A stretch of 14,341 nucleotides of DNA from JAWLBR01 sp041687495. GTDB taxonomy: Bacteria; Bacillota; Limnochordia; DTU087; JAAYGB01. This document shows positions 1-7,569 of this stretch, piece by piece. The notes beneath the pieces were generated by a model. The model did not search any database. It saw only the letters and a list, made by a program, of their open reading frames with translations, and had not been told where the DNA came from. The stretch spans positions 1 through 14,341 of the forward strand of contig JAWLBR010000081.1 of the NCBI GenBank assembly GCA_041687495.1, written 5' to 3'. The position numbers and the translations under genes are program-made. Each line of letters starts with the position of its first letter. The first letter of the stretch is position 1.

Positions 1-86
1 GAGGCCAAATAAAACTCAAATACAGCGGTTTTCTTTGGGTTACCCTCAAACGCCATGACAGCCATGGATGACATGTATTCTAGAGA

Positions 87-115
87 TTGGCTCAAATGCT
101 TCACTGCGAAATACT
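87..115 (+). promoter_or_regulatory. Possible sigma-70 promoter upstream of the methyltransferase
   Basis: A TTGGCT box (87-92) and an AATACT box (110-115) are 17 bases apart; each matches the consensus at 4 of 6 positions. It lies about 60 bases before the first complete gene. Such matches arise by chance often, so this is only a candidate start for the operon. Confidence 0.2.
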
Positions 116-174
116 GTGATATGACGAGCATTCAAGAGTATGAGTTAGTTAATAAAGGGAGGAGATGACCCTAG

Positions 175-933
175 ATGGCACATCAGACACCAGACGATCT
201 CAAAATGAGGGATTGGATTTATTCCCTGGTTGACCTATCCCATGCCCAGGCCATCTTGGACGCCGGATGCGGCGATGGATTTGATCTCAGACAGATTGGA
301 CTGGAAGTGAGCGATACCGCCTCGCTGGTGGGGATCGATGTGAGTACGAAGGATATCACAGCAGCCCGAACAGCAACTGAACATGACAGTAGATTCAGCT
401 TCATGACCTGTGATTTGGAGCAGAAGCTGCCCTTTGCCGAGGCCAGCTTTGATGTAGTCTTTTCGACCAATGTGCTGGAGTGTATACCAGACAAGCAGGG
501 ATTGCTAAGCGAGCTCCACCGTCTTCTTAGACCGGGCGGGCAAGTGGTATTGTCCCATTTTGACTGGGATACTCAAGTCATCAACGGGGCCAATAAGCAG
601 CTGATCAGGCAGTTAGTTCACACCTACGCAGACTGGCAGCAGCCGTGGATGCGGGCCTGTGATCCATGGATGGGAAGGCGACTTTGCTCAGTTCTTAACG
701 CTTCGGGCTTGTTTGAGGGAAAGATCCACACTTATACCCTGACCAACACCCAGTTTTCTTCCGATACCTATGGATATGCCCGAATTATGGACTTCAAGGC
801 CTTGGCAAGAAGGGGTATGGTTTCGGCCCAGGATGTTGAATCAGTCCTAATAGAGATGAGGGAGCTGGCTGACCGGGGAGAGTATTTTTACAGCATTAAT
901 ATGTATTCGTATGTCGGGACCAAGAAGGTGTAG
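175..933 (+). CDS. Class I SAM-dependent methyltransferase, substrate unknown
   Basis: A 252-residue protein of the UbiE/methyltransferase-11 type, which transfers a methyl group from S-adenosylmethionine to a small molecule in the cytoplasm. Visible motifs are the SAM-binding loop DAGCGDGFD (29-37), the acidic end of beta-2 in GIDVS (53-57), motif II around LPFAEASFDVVFSTNVLE (85-102) and LLRPGG (117-122). The C-terminal third (about 130-252) is less typical and probably shapes the substrate pocket. There are no membrane segments or signal peptide. The ATG is preceded by GGGAGGAG (157-164) at good spacing. It is the first complete gene of a same-strand series, followed after 165 bases by a kinase of the aminoglycoside-phosphotransferase fold. 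The family is clear, but the substrate cannot be inferred from the sequence. Confidence 0.88.
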   Translation: MAHQTPDDLKMRDWIYSLVDLSHAQAILDAGCGDGFDLRQIGLEVSDTASLVGIDVSTKDITAARTATEHDSRFSFMTCDLEQKLPFAEASFDVVFSTNVLECIPDKQGLLSELHRLLRPGGQVVLSHFDWDTQVINGANKQLIRQLVHTYADWQQPWMRACDPWMGRRLCSVLNASGLFEGKIHTYTLTNTQFSSDTYGYARIMDFKALARRGMVSAQDVESVLIEMRELADRGEYFYSINMYSYVGTKKV

Positions 934-1098
934 TTTGGGGTGAACTTGGATCTGATCTGCTGCCGTAGCGCTATGCCGTGTTTTGGCAAGCGAGTTGGCT
1001 AGGAAGCAAGGTTGTATCGTTTCGTAGGGAGGATGTTCGACTCGATGAGCGAACAACGGCAGGAGGTAACTAAGTCTAGTTCCGGAGGTAGTTTTGCG

Positions 1099-2019
1099 AT
1101 GCAGCAGTCGGAGAACCTGCAGCGGATAGAAAAGTTGAAGAGGTGGTGCTCAGAGGCGCTGGGGCCGTGCGCATTTGTATCTGATGATGTTAGGATTCAC
1201 GGACGCTCTTGTGTATATCGGATTCAAGCTTCCAACGGTTTTTACTACGTCAAAGTGCACCAAGATGAGCTAGTGTGGGCACGGGAGGTGCACGGGTATG
1301 AGCAGTGGGCCCAACCATTTGGAGCACACTGCCCCCAGCTAGTAGCTGTCCACGACGAGGCGCCGTATGCCTTGTTGGTCAGCGAGCTGCCTGGGCAGCC
1401 GCTTGCCGGGCTGGCCCTTTCGAGGGAAAAGGAACAGCAAGTGTGGCAGTCAGCAGGTGCAGCCCTGGCGCAGCTGCATGAGTTGACCACTGGAGAGTAT
1501 TTTGGACCTTGCGACCGGGAAGGGGCACCCGTGGGGCGCCAGATCAGCGATGCCGTAGAGTACGTGGACAGCGAGTTCGACATGCTGACGGACAGCGGCC
1601 TGCGCGGCGGTTTCCTGAGCACCGAGGAACTGGCTGTGGTTCGCAGAGCCCGGGGCTTGGTGTCTGCCTTTGCCGGAGAGAGCGCGGTTCCCTGTCACAG
1701 GGACTATGGTCCCGATAATTGGTTAGTCCTTGAGTCTGGTGAGTGGTCCGGTGTCATCGATTTTGAACTGGCGTATTGGGATCCGAGGGCCGCAGACTTT
1801 AGCAGATACCCCAACTGGGAGTGGATGCATCGGCCAGAGCTCTTGGAGTCCTTTTTCGCTGGCTACGGCCATTCCCTAACCCCCAAAGAGGAGCAGCAAT
1901 GCCTGGTTCTGCGGACCCAGTATGCCCTTGGGGCCATCGTATGGGGGCGGGAAAACTCCTTTTTCGGTTTTGAGGCAGAAGGGCGTCAGGCGCTGAGCTA
2001 TCTAGCAAAGGTGGTTTGA
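1099..2019 (+). CDS. APH-family phosphotransferase (aminoglycoside/choline kinase fold)
   Basis: A 306-residue cytoplasmic kinase of the aminoglycoside phosphotransferase (APH) superfamily, which moves the gamma-phosphate of ATP to a hydroxyl of a small molecule such as a sugar, amino sugar or choline-like compound. Visible marks are the ATP-binding lysine in YYVKVH (K52), a possible partner glutamate in WAREVHGYE (E63), the catalytic loop HRDYGPDN (200-207, D202 and N207) and the metal-binding IDFE (D221). I chose ATG 1099 because GGAGGT (1084-1089) sits nine bases before it. The frame is open back to TTG 1012, and ATG 1033 and ATG 1045 are alternatives that would add a poorly structured Ser-rich leader. 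Its place before a sugar-type MFS transporter favours a catabolic sugar or glycoside kinase over antibiotic resistance, but that is inference. Confidence 0.85.
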   Translation: MQQSENLQRIEKLKRWCSEALGPCAFVSDDVRIHGRSCVYRIQASNGFYYVKVHQDELVWAREVHGYEQWAQPFGAHCPQLVAVHDEAPYALLVSELPGQPLAGLALSREKEQQVWQSAGAALAQLHELTTGEYFGPCDREGAPVGRQISDAVEYVDSEFDMLTDSGLRGGFLSTEELAVVRRARGLVSAFAGESAVPCHRDYGPDNWLVLESGEWSGVIDFELAYWDPRAADFSRYPNWEWMHRPELLESFFAGYGHSLTPKEEQQCLVLRTQYALGAIVWGRENSFFGFEAEGRQALSYLAKVV

Positions 2020-2095
2020 CCGCCGATGCCATGATCTGTCTTCGGAGTGCCGAGCTCAAAAAAGCATGAATTCCATCAGAGGATAGGAGATAGCT

Positions 2096-3385
2096 ATGGA
2101 AGCTGTATCATACAAGCCTACTATACTTGCTTGTTACATCGGCAACTTCGCCCAAGCCATTGTCATCAACTTTACGCCCATAATCTTCATTCCCCTACGG
2201 GAGCAGTATGGGTTTTCGTATACCCAGTTTGGTCTGCTGATCTTTTTGAACTTTACGACGCAGGTTCTGGCCGATATCGCGTTCAGTAAAGCCGTCGATA
2301 GACACGGCTTTAGACCCTTTGTCGTCTCAGCCCATGCACTCTGCGCCGTAGGGTTGGCTCTTTTTGCTGCCGTGCCGGTCCTCTTTCCTGGTATCGAGTT
2401 TGTTGGATTTGTGATCGCAACCATCGTTTTTTCCTGCGCCGGAGGACTGCTGGAACTACTATTAAGCCCAATTATCGACGCAATTCCTGGGGACCAGAAA
2501 GCAAGGGCAATGGCGTTGATGCATTCCTTCTACGCCTGGGGACAGGTTACTGTGGTTGTCGTCACGACCCTATACATCTTTCTATTCGGTGGCAGAAGCT
2601 GGCCGGCAATCGCGTTATTGTGGGCCATTGTGCCTTTAGTCAACACCTTCTTGTTTGCCAGAGCCCCGCTTGCCCAGAAAGACCATGAGTTGGGGTTGAT
2701 GAGGATCCGCGAGTTACTGCTGAATCCGGTCTTCATCCTCGCCTTCTTTGCCATTGCGTTTGGGGGAGCGTCGGAGATTACCATGTCGCAGTGGTCCTCT
2801 TCGTTTATGGAAAAGGGAATGGCTCTGCCAAAGATCGTTGGGGATATGCTGGGGATGTGCGGTTTTGGGTTTATGCTTGGCACCGGTAGGCTGCTGTACG
2901 GTATGTATGGTGAAAAAATCAGTGTCAACTCAGTGATGATCGTGGGCTCTTTGGTTGCTGTTGTGTGCTACATAGCCGTCGCACTTTCGCCGGCCACATG
3001 GCTGTCTCTACTGGCCTGTGCGCTGACCGGAATCTGTGTCAGTCTTCTCTGGCCGGGAACGCTGGTGGTGGCCTCGGCCAAACTACCTCTTGCCGGAGCT
3101 TCTATGTTCGCACTACTTGCCGCCGGAGGAGATATCGGTGCGTCTGTGGGTCCGTGGCTCACGGGAGTGGTTACCGACTATATCACCGCCGTCTCTGCTC
3201 AGGGCTGGGCTCAGAACCTGGCTATGACGCCCGAGCAGTTGGGTCTGAGGGGAGGCATCCTTTTGGGTGCACTCTATCCACTTTCAGCCCTAATAATCCA
3301 TGTAATGCTGCGCAGGCAGCAGAGTGAAGAGGTAAGCACAGAGGGCGATAAAGTAGACGCAGCAGCTGTAGAAGTAAGACCATGA
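2096..3385 (+). CDS. MFS transporter, fucose-permease-like (sugar family)
   Basis: A 429-residue inner-membrane carrier of the major facilitator superfamily with about twelve hydrophobic helices and a charged central loop near residues 190-207. The loop after TM2 carries the MFS signature as DRHGFRP (68-74), and the second half repeats it as GRLLYGMYGEK (264-274). GDQKARAMALMHSFYAWG (132-149) and GDIGASVGPWLTG (345-357) resemble FucP-type sugar:proton symporters. The start follows AGGAG (2085-2089) by six bases. The C-tail (about 407-429) is charged and cytoplasmic. The stop codon overlaps the ATG at 3382 in the sialidase frame by the ATGA tetranucleotide, so translational coupling is likely. 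The pairing suggests uptake of a small glycoside or free sugar used by the neighbouring enzymes. Export, as in drug-efflux MFS proteins, is less likely but not excluded. Confidence 0.88.
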   Translation: MEAVSYKPTILACYIGNFAQAIVINFTPIIFIPLREQYGFSYTQFGLLIFLNFTTQVLADIAFSKAVDRHGFRPFVVSAHALCAVGLALFAAVPVLFPGIEFVGFVIATIVFSCAGGLLELLLSPIIDAIPGDQKARAMALMHSFYAWGQVTVVVVTTLYIFLFGGRSWPAIALLWAIVPLVNTFLFARAPLAQKDHELGLMRIRELLLNPVFILAFFAIAFGGASEITMSQWSSSFMEKGMALPKIVGDMLGMCGFGFMLGTGRLLYGMYGEKISVNSVMIVGSLVAVVCYIAVALSPATWLSLLACALTGICVSLLWPGTLVVASAKLPLAGASMFALLAAGGDIGASVGPWLTGVVTDYITAVSAQGWAQNLAMTPEQLGLRGGILLGALYPLSALIIHVMLRRQQSEEVSTEGDKVDAAAVEVRP

Positions 3386-3399
3386 GGGAGGACTCTTCC

Positions 3400-4488
3400 G
3401 TGCCTAGCAACACATCCATCAATGAGTTCGAGGAACGGGTCTTGTTCCGTGGGGGCGAGGGCGGATATCACACGTATCGGATCCCGGGAATGGCTGTGAC
3501 CACAAAGGGGACGATTCTCGCATTCTGCGAAGGGCGGCGAGACAGTGCCGCTGATGCCGGTAGTATCGATATCTTAGTCAGGCGAAGCACCGATAACGCT
3601 AAGTCTTGGGCGAGGGCCCGCAGCATCATCAGTGGCGCTGGTGCCACGGTGGGTAACCCGTGCCCGGTGGTTGATAGGCAGACTGGCACCATCTGGCTGT
3701 TCTTCAATTGGAATCCAGCTGAGGACAACGAGGATAAGATCCTGGCAGGCGAGGGGGCTCGGGGTATCTTTGTCACCTCCAGCGCAGACGATGGAGTCAC
3801 TTGGGCGCCGCCCACCGACCTCACTTCTGTTCTAAAGCCCGGCAATTGGACATGGTATGCCAACGGACCCGGTCACGGAATTCAACTCTCCAGCGGGCGG
3901 CTGGTTGTTCCCTGCAACCATGCCGAACTGCGAGCAGGGCGAGAGCCTGGACCTTACTGCTGCCATATAGTATTCAGCGACGATCACGGCGAGACTTGGC
4001 AGCTCGGGGTCAATGTGGGAGAGAACACCAATGAGTGCCAGGTGGTAGAGCTAGAAGATGGCTCGTTGTACATCAACATGCGTAGCTACCATGGCCAGAG
4101 CCGCAGGGCTGTCTCAGTCAGTAAGGATGGGGGATTGAGCTGGGGCCCGGTGACGCTTGACTCGGAACTGGTTGAGCCGGTTTGCCATGGCAGTACAGTT
4201 CGCTATACATTGAACAGAGTGCATGGGCGCGGTCGGTTGCTTTTTGCCAATCCCGCCAGTACCCGTCGGGAAAACATGACCATTCGCATCAGCTACGATG
4301 AGGGAAATACGTGGCCCGCTGCTAAGTGTCTGTACGGAGGTGCAGCTGCATATTCTGAGTTGGCGGTGGCTCCCGATATGAGCATCTTGTGTCTGTATGA
4401 GCGAGGCGTTGAATCGGCATATGAAGAGATTGCCCTTGCGCATTTTACACTCAACTGGCTGAGTGATGGTGATGATGGCTTGGATTAG
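3400..4488 (+). CDS. Exo-alpha-sialidase-like glycosidase (GH33 type), cytoplasmic
   Basis: A six-bladed beta-propeller sialidase (neuraminidase) homologue that would release a terminal sialic acid or related nonulosonic acid. Numbered from GTG 3400 (362 residues), it has YRIP with the first arginine of the triad (26-29), the acid/base region EGRRDSAADAG (44-54), Asp-boxes SADDGVTW (128-135), SDDHGETW (193-200), SKDGGLSW (241-248) and SYDEGNTW (298-305), a glutamate in NECQ (E212), NMRSY (second arginine), a late arginine around TRRENMTIR, and the nucleophile tyrosine in AAAYSEL (Y318). All the usual catalytic positions seem present. No signal peptide is visible, so it should act inside the cell. 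GTG 3400 has GGGAGG eight bases upstream; ATG 3382, overlapping the MFS stop, is the alternative and has only a weak Shine-Dalgarno. The specificity may differ from Neu5Ac. Confidence 0.87.
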   Translation: MPSNTSINEFEERVLFRGGEGGYHTYRIPGMAVTTKGTILAFCEGRRDSAADAGSIDILVRRSTDNAKSWARARSIISGAGATVGNPCPVVDRQTGTIWLFFNWNPAEDNEDKILAGEGARGIFVTSSADDGVTWAPPTDLTSVLKPGNWTWYANGPGHGIQLSSGRLVVPCNHAELRAGREPGPYCCHIVFSDDHGETWQLGVNVGENTNECQVVELEDGSLYINMRSYHGQSRRAVSVSKDGGLSWGPVTLDSELVEPVCHGSTVRYTLNRVHGRGRLLFANPASTRRENMTIRISYDEGNTWPAAKCLYGGAAAYSELAVAPDMSILCLYERGVESAYEEIALAHFTLNWLSDGDDGLD

Positions 4489-4671
4489 TTGGAGCCTGAT
4501 GACCAGGACTCTGTTATCGTTAATAACGAGTCTGCGTGTCTTTCAGAAAGTATCTGGAAGAATCCTGGGTGGTGGGAACTAAGTGCGGATTACGATAGTG
4601 GCAAGGAACGATACTCAGCTTATGCAACAGGCAGCGAGGCTCTAGTAGTGGACTGGCCGAAGACTAGATAG
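4489..4671 (+). other. In-frame open extension downstream of the sialidase TAG stop
   Basis: The sialidase frame continues for 60 sense codons after its TAG (4486-4488) before a second TAG. The acidic tail before the stop (SDGDDGLD) runs into an equally acidic LEPDDQDS after it. The rest includes WKNPGWWELSADYD and EALVVDWPKTR, which looks protein-like. No ATG or GTG with a Shine-Dalgarno starts it; the only early start codon is TTG 4489. It could be a former C-terminal segment cut off by a point mutation, a read-through extension, or chance (an open run this long is not rare). I do not call it a separate gene. Confidence 0.25.
4507..4532 (+). other. RNA hairpin downstream of the sialidase gene
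   Basis: GACTC (4507-4511) pairs with GAGTC (4528-4532), and GTTAT (4513-4517) with ATAAC (4523-4527). This gives a ten-base-pair stem with one bulged T and a five-base loop. No T-run follows, so it is not a classical terminator. It could protect the upstream mRNA 3' end or attenuate expression of the downstream genes. Confidence 0.5.
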
Positions 4672-4693
4672 GATTACCCATGGGAAAGGAACG

Positions 4694-5551
4694 ATGATAT
4701 TGCAGCTATCTCACATAGTGGAGAATTTGGCGCAGGTGTCTGGAGTAAAGGCCATCGCCCTTGGCGGCTCACAAAGTCGGGGCGAGGCTGATGCACACTC
4801 TGACTTTGATTTTGGTGTGTACTATGCGGGCACTCTGGACGCTGCTGCCCTACAGGAATGCTTGAAGAGCCTCGATGATGGGCACAGAGATAACCTACTG
4901 AATCCCCCCGGAGAGTGGGGCCCATGGATCAACGGAGGTGGGTGGCTTACCGTAGAGGGTGTACCGGTAGATGTTCTGCTTCGTGACATAGAGCGGGTTG
5001 AGGAAGTGGTGGCCGACTGCATTGCAGGAAGGGTGACCATCGACTACCAAAGCGGACATCCCTTTGGATTTACCAACACCATCTACGCAGCGGAGACCCA
5101 TTACTGCCAGCCACTATGGCAGGATGATTCCCTTCCCCTGGAACGACTAAAATCCCTGCTGTACTCACGTGGCAAGTATTCGCCGGCTATGCGGGAAGTA
5201 ATGGTGCGCAAATTCCTCTGGGAAGCCTGGTTTTCCCTTGCCTGCGGGCGGAAAGCGGCCTTGAAAGGCGACATCAACTATGCGATGGGTTCGGCGTTCA
5301 GGTCGGTATGTGCGTGGGTCGAAGTCATATACGCGCTGAATGACTCCTACTTGATGAATGAGAAAGGCTCATTGTCTCGGATTGAACATCTCGACCGCAA
5401 ACCTACCGAGATGCAGACTCGGGTACATACCGCCTATGGGCTGTTTGCCGCAGGGAAGGGGCAGCAGGCCTATGAGATTATGGACGAGCTGCACGCTGAG
5501 ATTGAGGGGCTCACCGGGGAAACTGAGCCTGTTGTCACGAAGATCCGCTGA
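4694..5551 (+). CDS. Nucleotidyltransferase-domain protein (ANT/DUF4037-like)
   Basis: A 285-residue cytoplasmic protein with an N-terminal polymerase-beta-type nucleotidyltransferase domain and an all-helical C-terminal half. The domain shows GGSQSRG (24-30), the metal-binding pair D37 and D39 in SDFDFGVYY, and a likely third carboxylate in VDVLLRD (D93). These enzymes transfer a nucleoside monophosphate to a small molecule, as aminoglycoside nucleotidyltransferases do; the acceptor here is unknown. The C-terminal part, with the conserved-looking stretch FLWEAWFSLACGRKA, resembles the substrate-binding helices of that group. AAGGA (4686-4690) lies three bases before ATG 4694; TTG 4700 is an alternative. 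A five-codon frame starting at ATG 4680 ends in an ATGA overlap with this start and might couple translation. It lies between the sialidase and the ADP-ribosylglycohydrolase genes. Confidence 0.8.
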   Translation: MILQLSHIVENLAQVSGVKAIALGGSQSRGEADAHSDFDFGVYYAGTLDAAALQECLKSLDDGHRDNLLNPPGEWGPWINGGGWLTVEGVPVDVLLRDIERVEEVVADCIAGRVTIDYQSGHPFGFTNTIYAAETHYCQPLWQDDSLPLERLKSLLYSRGKYSPAMREVMVRKFLWEAWFSLACGRKAALKGDINYAMGSAFRSVCAWVEVIYALNDSYLMNEKGSLSRIEHLDRKPTEMQTRVHTAYGLFAAGKGQQAYEIMDELHAEIEGLTGETEPVVTKIR

Positions 5552-5603
5552 AACGTCACTGTGAACAGCTTAGTTGGAGCCAGGGGAAGGGGAGGAGACT
5601 ACG

Positions 5604-7532
5604 ATGTCTACAGTTAAGCTGGATGTCCAGACTTATCTAGACAAGGTTTACGGATGCTGGTTAGGAAAGAACATTGGCGGAACTTTAGGTGGGCCGCTGG
5701 AGCGGCGCTTTGGTGAAGATGAGATGTTTGATGTTTGGTGGTATCCGGAACTGCCTGAGGGCGGGATCCCCAATGATGACCTGGAGCTGCAGCTCATATG
5801 GCTTCAGGCGCTAAAGGAAAGGGGCCCAGGGTTAACCGCGAGAGACCTGGCTGAGTACTGGATGGATTCGGTGGCGTACAACTTTGATGAGTACGGCCTC
5901 CACAAAACAAACTTAGTCAGGGGACTGCAGCCACCGGTGTCGGGTTGGTACAACAACTGGTTTGTTCACTGTATGGGTAGCCCGATTCGCTCTGAGATCT
6001 GGGCTTGTGTGGCTCCAGCCGCTCCAGAGATTGCCGCCAAGTACGCATTTGAAGATGCCATCTGCGATCACGCTGGGGGCGAGTCGGTGTTTGGCGAGAT
6101 CTTCAACGCAGTTGTGGAGTCCTGCGCCTTTGTCATTGATGACAAGTTCAGGCTCATCGACATCGGGCTCAGTGCAATTCCAGCAGACTGCCAGACGCAT
6201 AGGGCTATCGAGCGTACGCTGGAGTTGTACCATGTCGGCACTGACTGGAAACAGGCCCGTGAGATCCTGAAAGATGAATTTTACAGCCCGATTGCCCAGT
6301 ACTCTCCGCTGAACCTTGCCTTCCAGACGGTGGGTTGGTTGTGGGGCGAAGACTTCGCCGACGCAATCTGCAAGGCTGTGAACTGCGGCTGGGACACCGA
6401 TTGTACTGGAGCAACCTTGGGATCTATTCTAGGCATCATCTTAGGGCGAAAGGGACTACCGGCCAAGTGGATTGAGCCGCTGGGCGATGAGATCACCACC
6501 AACGTGGGTACTGGTGGGATCAAACACCTCAAGGCGCCGACGAATCTGGATCAGCTGACTTCCGAAGTGCATCAGATGGCCCAAAAGGTGCTAAGTTACT
6601 GGAACGCAGATGTCCAAATTTGCGATGACGCAGTTGGTTCACCCCAATTCGGCGAGGTAGACTTCTCGTTCGAGCTGGATTGGCTGCAGCAGTACGCTCC
6701 CAACAAGCTGTCGTACGATCTTACAGCAGTGAAAGCTGAGGTATCTTATCACGAGACGGCCGCCGTCTCAGGCGATGCACCGAGCCGCGTGACTGTTACT
6801 CTTCGCAACCCTCGCCCGGAAGCGGTCAACGGCAAAATCAAGCTGTCTCTTCCTTGTGGTTGGGCAGCTGAGCCGATAGATGCCCAGTTTGTCATTGAGC
6901 CTGGTGCAGCCAAAGATCTTGAGTTTCAGGTACAGGCCTATGGCGAGTCGATTGAGCTAACGAACCAAGGTACCATTACCGTTGAGATGAGCAATCGCCC
7001 TGCGGTGATGCGCATTCCTTTGGTGTTTGTTGGGGGATTCCGTTGGCTAGTCTCGCCCGTCTTTGCTGGAAGCGGGCTGGAGGATGACTGCGGCGTTGTC
7101 GAGTCCGAAGTGTTTACCCAACCCCCAGCAGGGTGGCAGGAGCTCTGGCGGCCTGACAATGACCTAGGTGCGGAGTGCATTTTTGGCGGCACCCCGGGAG
7201 TTGTGTATCTAGCGCACTTCGTCTATGCAAAAACGGAGCAGATCACGTGGCTGGGAGTTCCCAATGACAACCGGATGAAGGTCTGGGTGAATGGACAAGT
7301 GTTGCACCACACAGAAAAGACAGTTCCCTTGGCACCCAATGAAGGCGGCGATGGCTCCAACTACGCCCAAGCCGTCCTTCAGCAGGGGTGGAACCAAGTG
7401 TTAGTCAAGTTGGAGCGGAGCGAGAAACCACTGCAAGCTCACTTTCTGCTCTCAGGGGTAGATCTCGAGCATCCGATTAACCGGGGCAGCGCGCTGACAG
7501 GAATCTGTCGGTCGCGGTTCCCTTGGAAGTAA
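5604..7532 (+). CDS. ADP-ribosylglycohydrolase-family protein with C-terminal beta-sandwich domains
   Basis: A 642-residue protein. Residues 8-315 form an all-helical ADP-ribosylglycohydrolase (ARH/DraG) domain: YGCWLGKNIGGTLGGPLE (16-33), the metal site as PNDD (56-59), DHAGGESVFGE (155-165) and the C-terminal metal motif GWDTDCTGATLG (262-273). The family hydrolyses N- or O-glycosidic bonds of ADP-ribose or related nucleosides using two magnesium ions. Residues about 370-465 look like a NEW3/Ig-type beta-sandwich (VTVTLRNPRPEAVNGKI, followed by FVIEPGAAKDLEFQV), and about 490-640 like a jelly-roll (WLGVPNDNRMKVWVNGQ; GWNQVLVKLE), as in glycan-binding modules. The usual family length is about 300 residues, so this is a modular member. 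No signal peptide is seen. ATG 5604 follows GGGGAGGAG (5589-5597). It probably acts on a sugar- or nucleoside-like substrate; protein de-ADP-ribosylation is possible but not supported by context. Confidence 0.85.
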   Translation: MSTVKLDVQTYLDKVYGCWLGKNIGGTLGGPLERRFGEDEMFDVWWYPELPEGGIPNDDLELQLIWLQALKERGPGLTARDLAEYWMDSVAYNFDEYGLHKTNLVRGLQPPVSGWYNNWFVHCMGSPIRSEIWACVAPAAPEIAAKYAFEDAICDHAGGESVFGEIFNAVVESCAFVIDDKFRLIDIGLSAIPADCQTHRAIERTLELYHVGTDWKQAREILKDEFYSPIAQYSPLNLAFQTVGWLWGEDFADAICKAVNCGWDTDCTGATLGSILGIILGRKGLPAKWIEPLGDEITTNVGTGGIKHLKAPTNLDQLTSEVHQMAQKVLSYWNADVQICDDAVGSPQFGEVDFSFELDWLQQYAPNKLSYDLTAVKAEVSYHETAAVSGDAPSRVTVTLRNPRPEAVNGKIKLSLPCGWAAEPIDAQFVIEPGAAKDLEFQVQAYGESIELTNQGTITVEMSNRPAVMRIPLVFVGGFRWLVSPVFAGSGLEDDCGVVESEVFTQPPAGWQELWRPDNDLGAECIFGGTPGVVYLAHFVYAKTEQITWLGVPNDNRMKVWVNGQVLHHTEKTVPLAPNEGGDGSNYAQAVLQQGWNQVLVKLERSEKPLQAHFLLSGVDLEHPINRGSALTGICRSRFPWK

Positions 7533-7545
7533 GGTGAAGTGCCCG

Positions 7546-7569
7546 CCGGGGTGATGTTGGTTCACCCGG
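7546..7569 (+). other. Hairpin just after the ADP-ribosylglycohydrolase gene
   Basis: CCGGGGTGA (7546-7554) pairs with TTCACCCGG (7561-7569) as an eight-base-pair stem with one bulged G. It begins 14 bases after the stop codon. The bases after it (TAACAATCG) are not T-rich, so it is at best a weak or factor-dependent terminator or a 3' protecting hairpin. Confidence 0.4.

Noticed and set aside
13..168. Short + strand frame before the methyltransferase, with ATG at 55 and an end at TGA 166-168
   Set aside because: It has no ribosome site and no recognisable family, and its end overlaps the methyltransferase Shine-Dalgarno. It may be decayed coding sequence. The bases 1-12 (GAG GCC AAA TAA) could be the end of an upstream gene, but four codons are not enough to call one.
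1099..2019. Calling the APH-fold kinase an aminoglycoside resistance enzyme
   Set aside because: Only the general kinase motifs are visible. The fold is shared by many sugar, choline and homoserine kinases, and the neighbours are sugar-related.
2020..2095. Small hairpin TCGG-AGTG-CCGA after the kinase gene as a terminator
   Set aside because: The stem has only four base pairs and is followed by an A-run, not a T-run.
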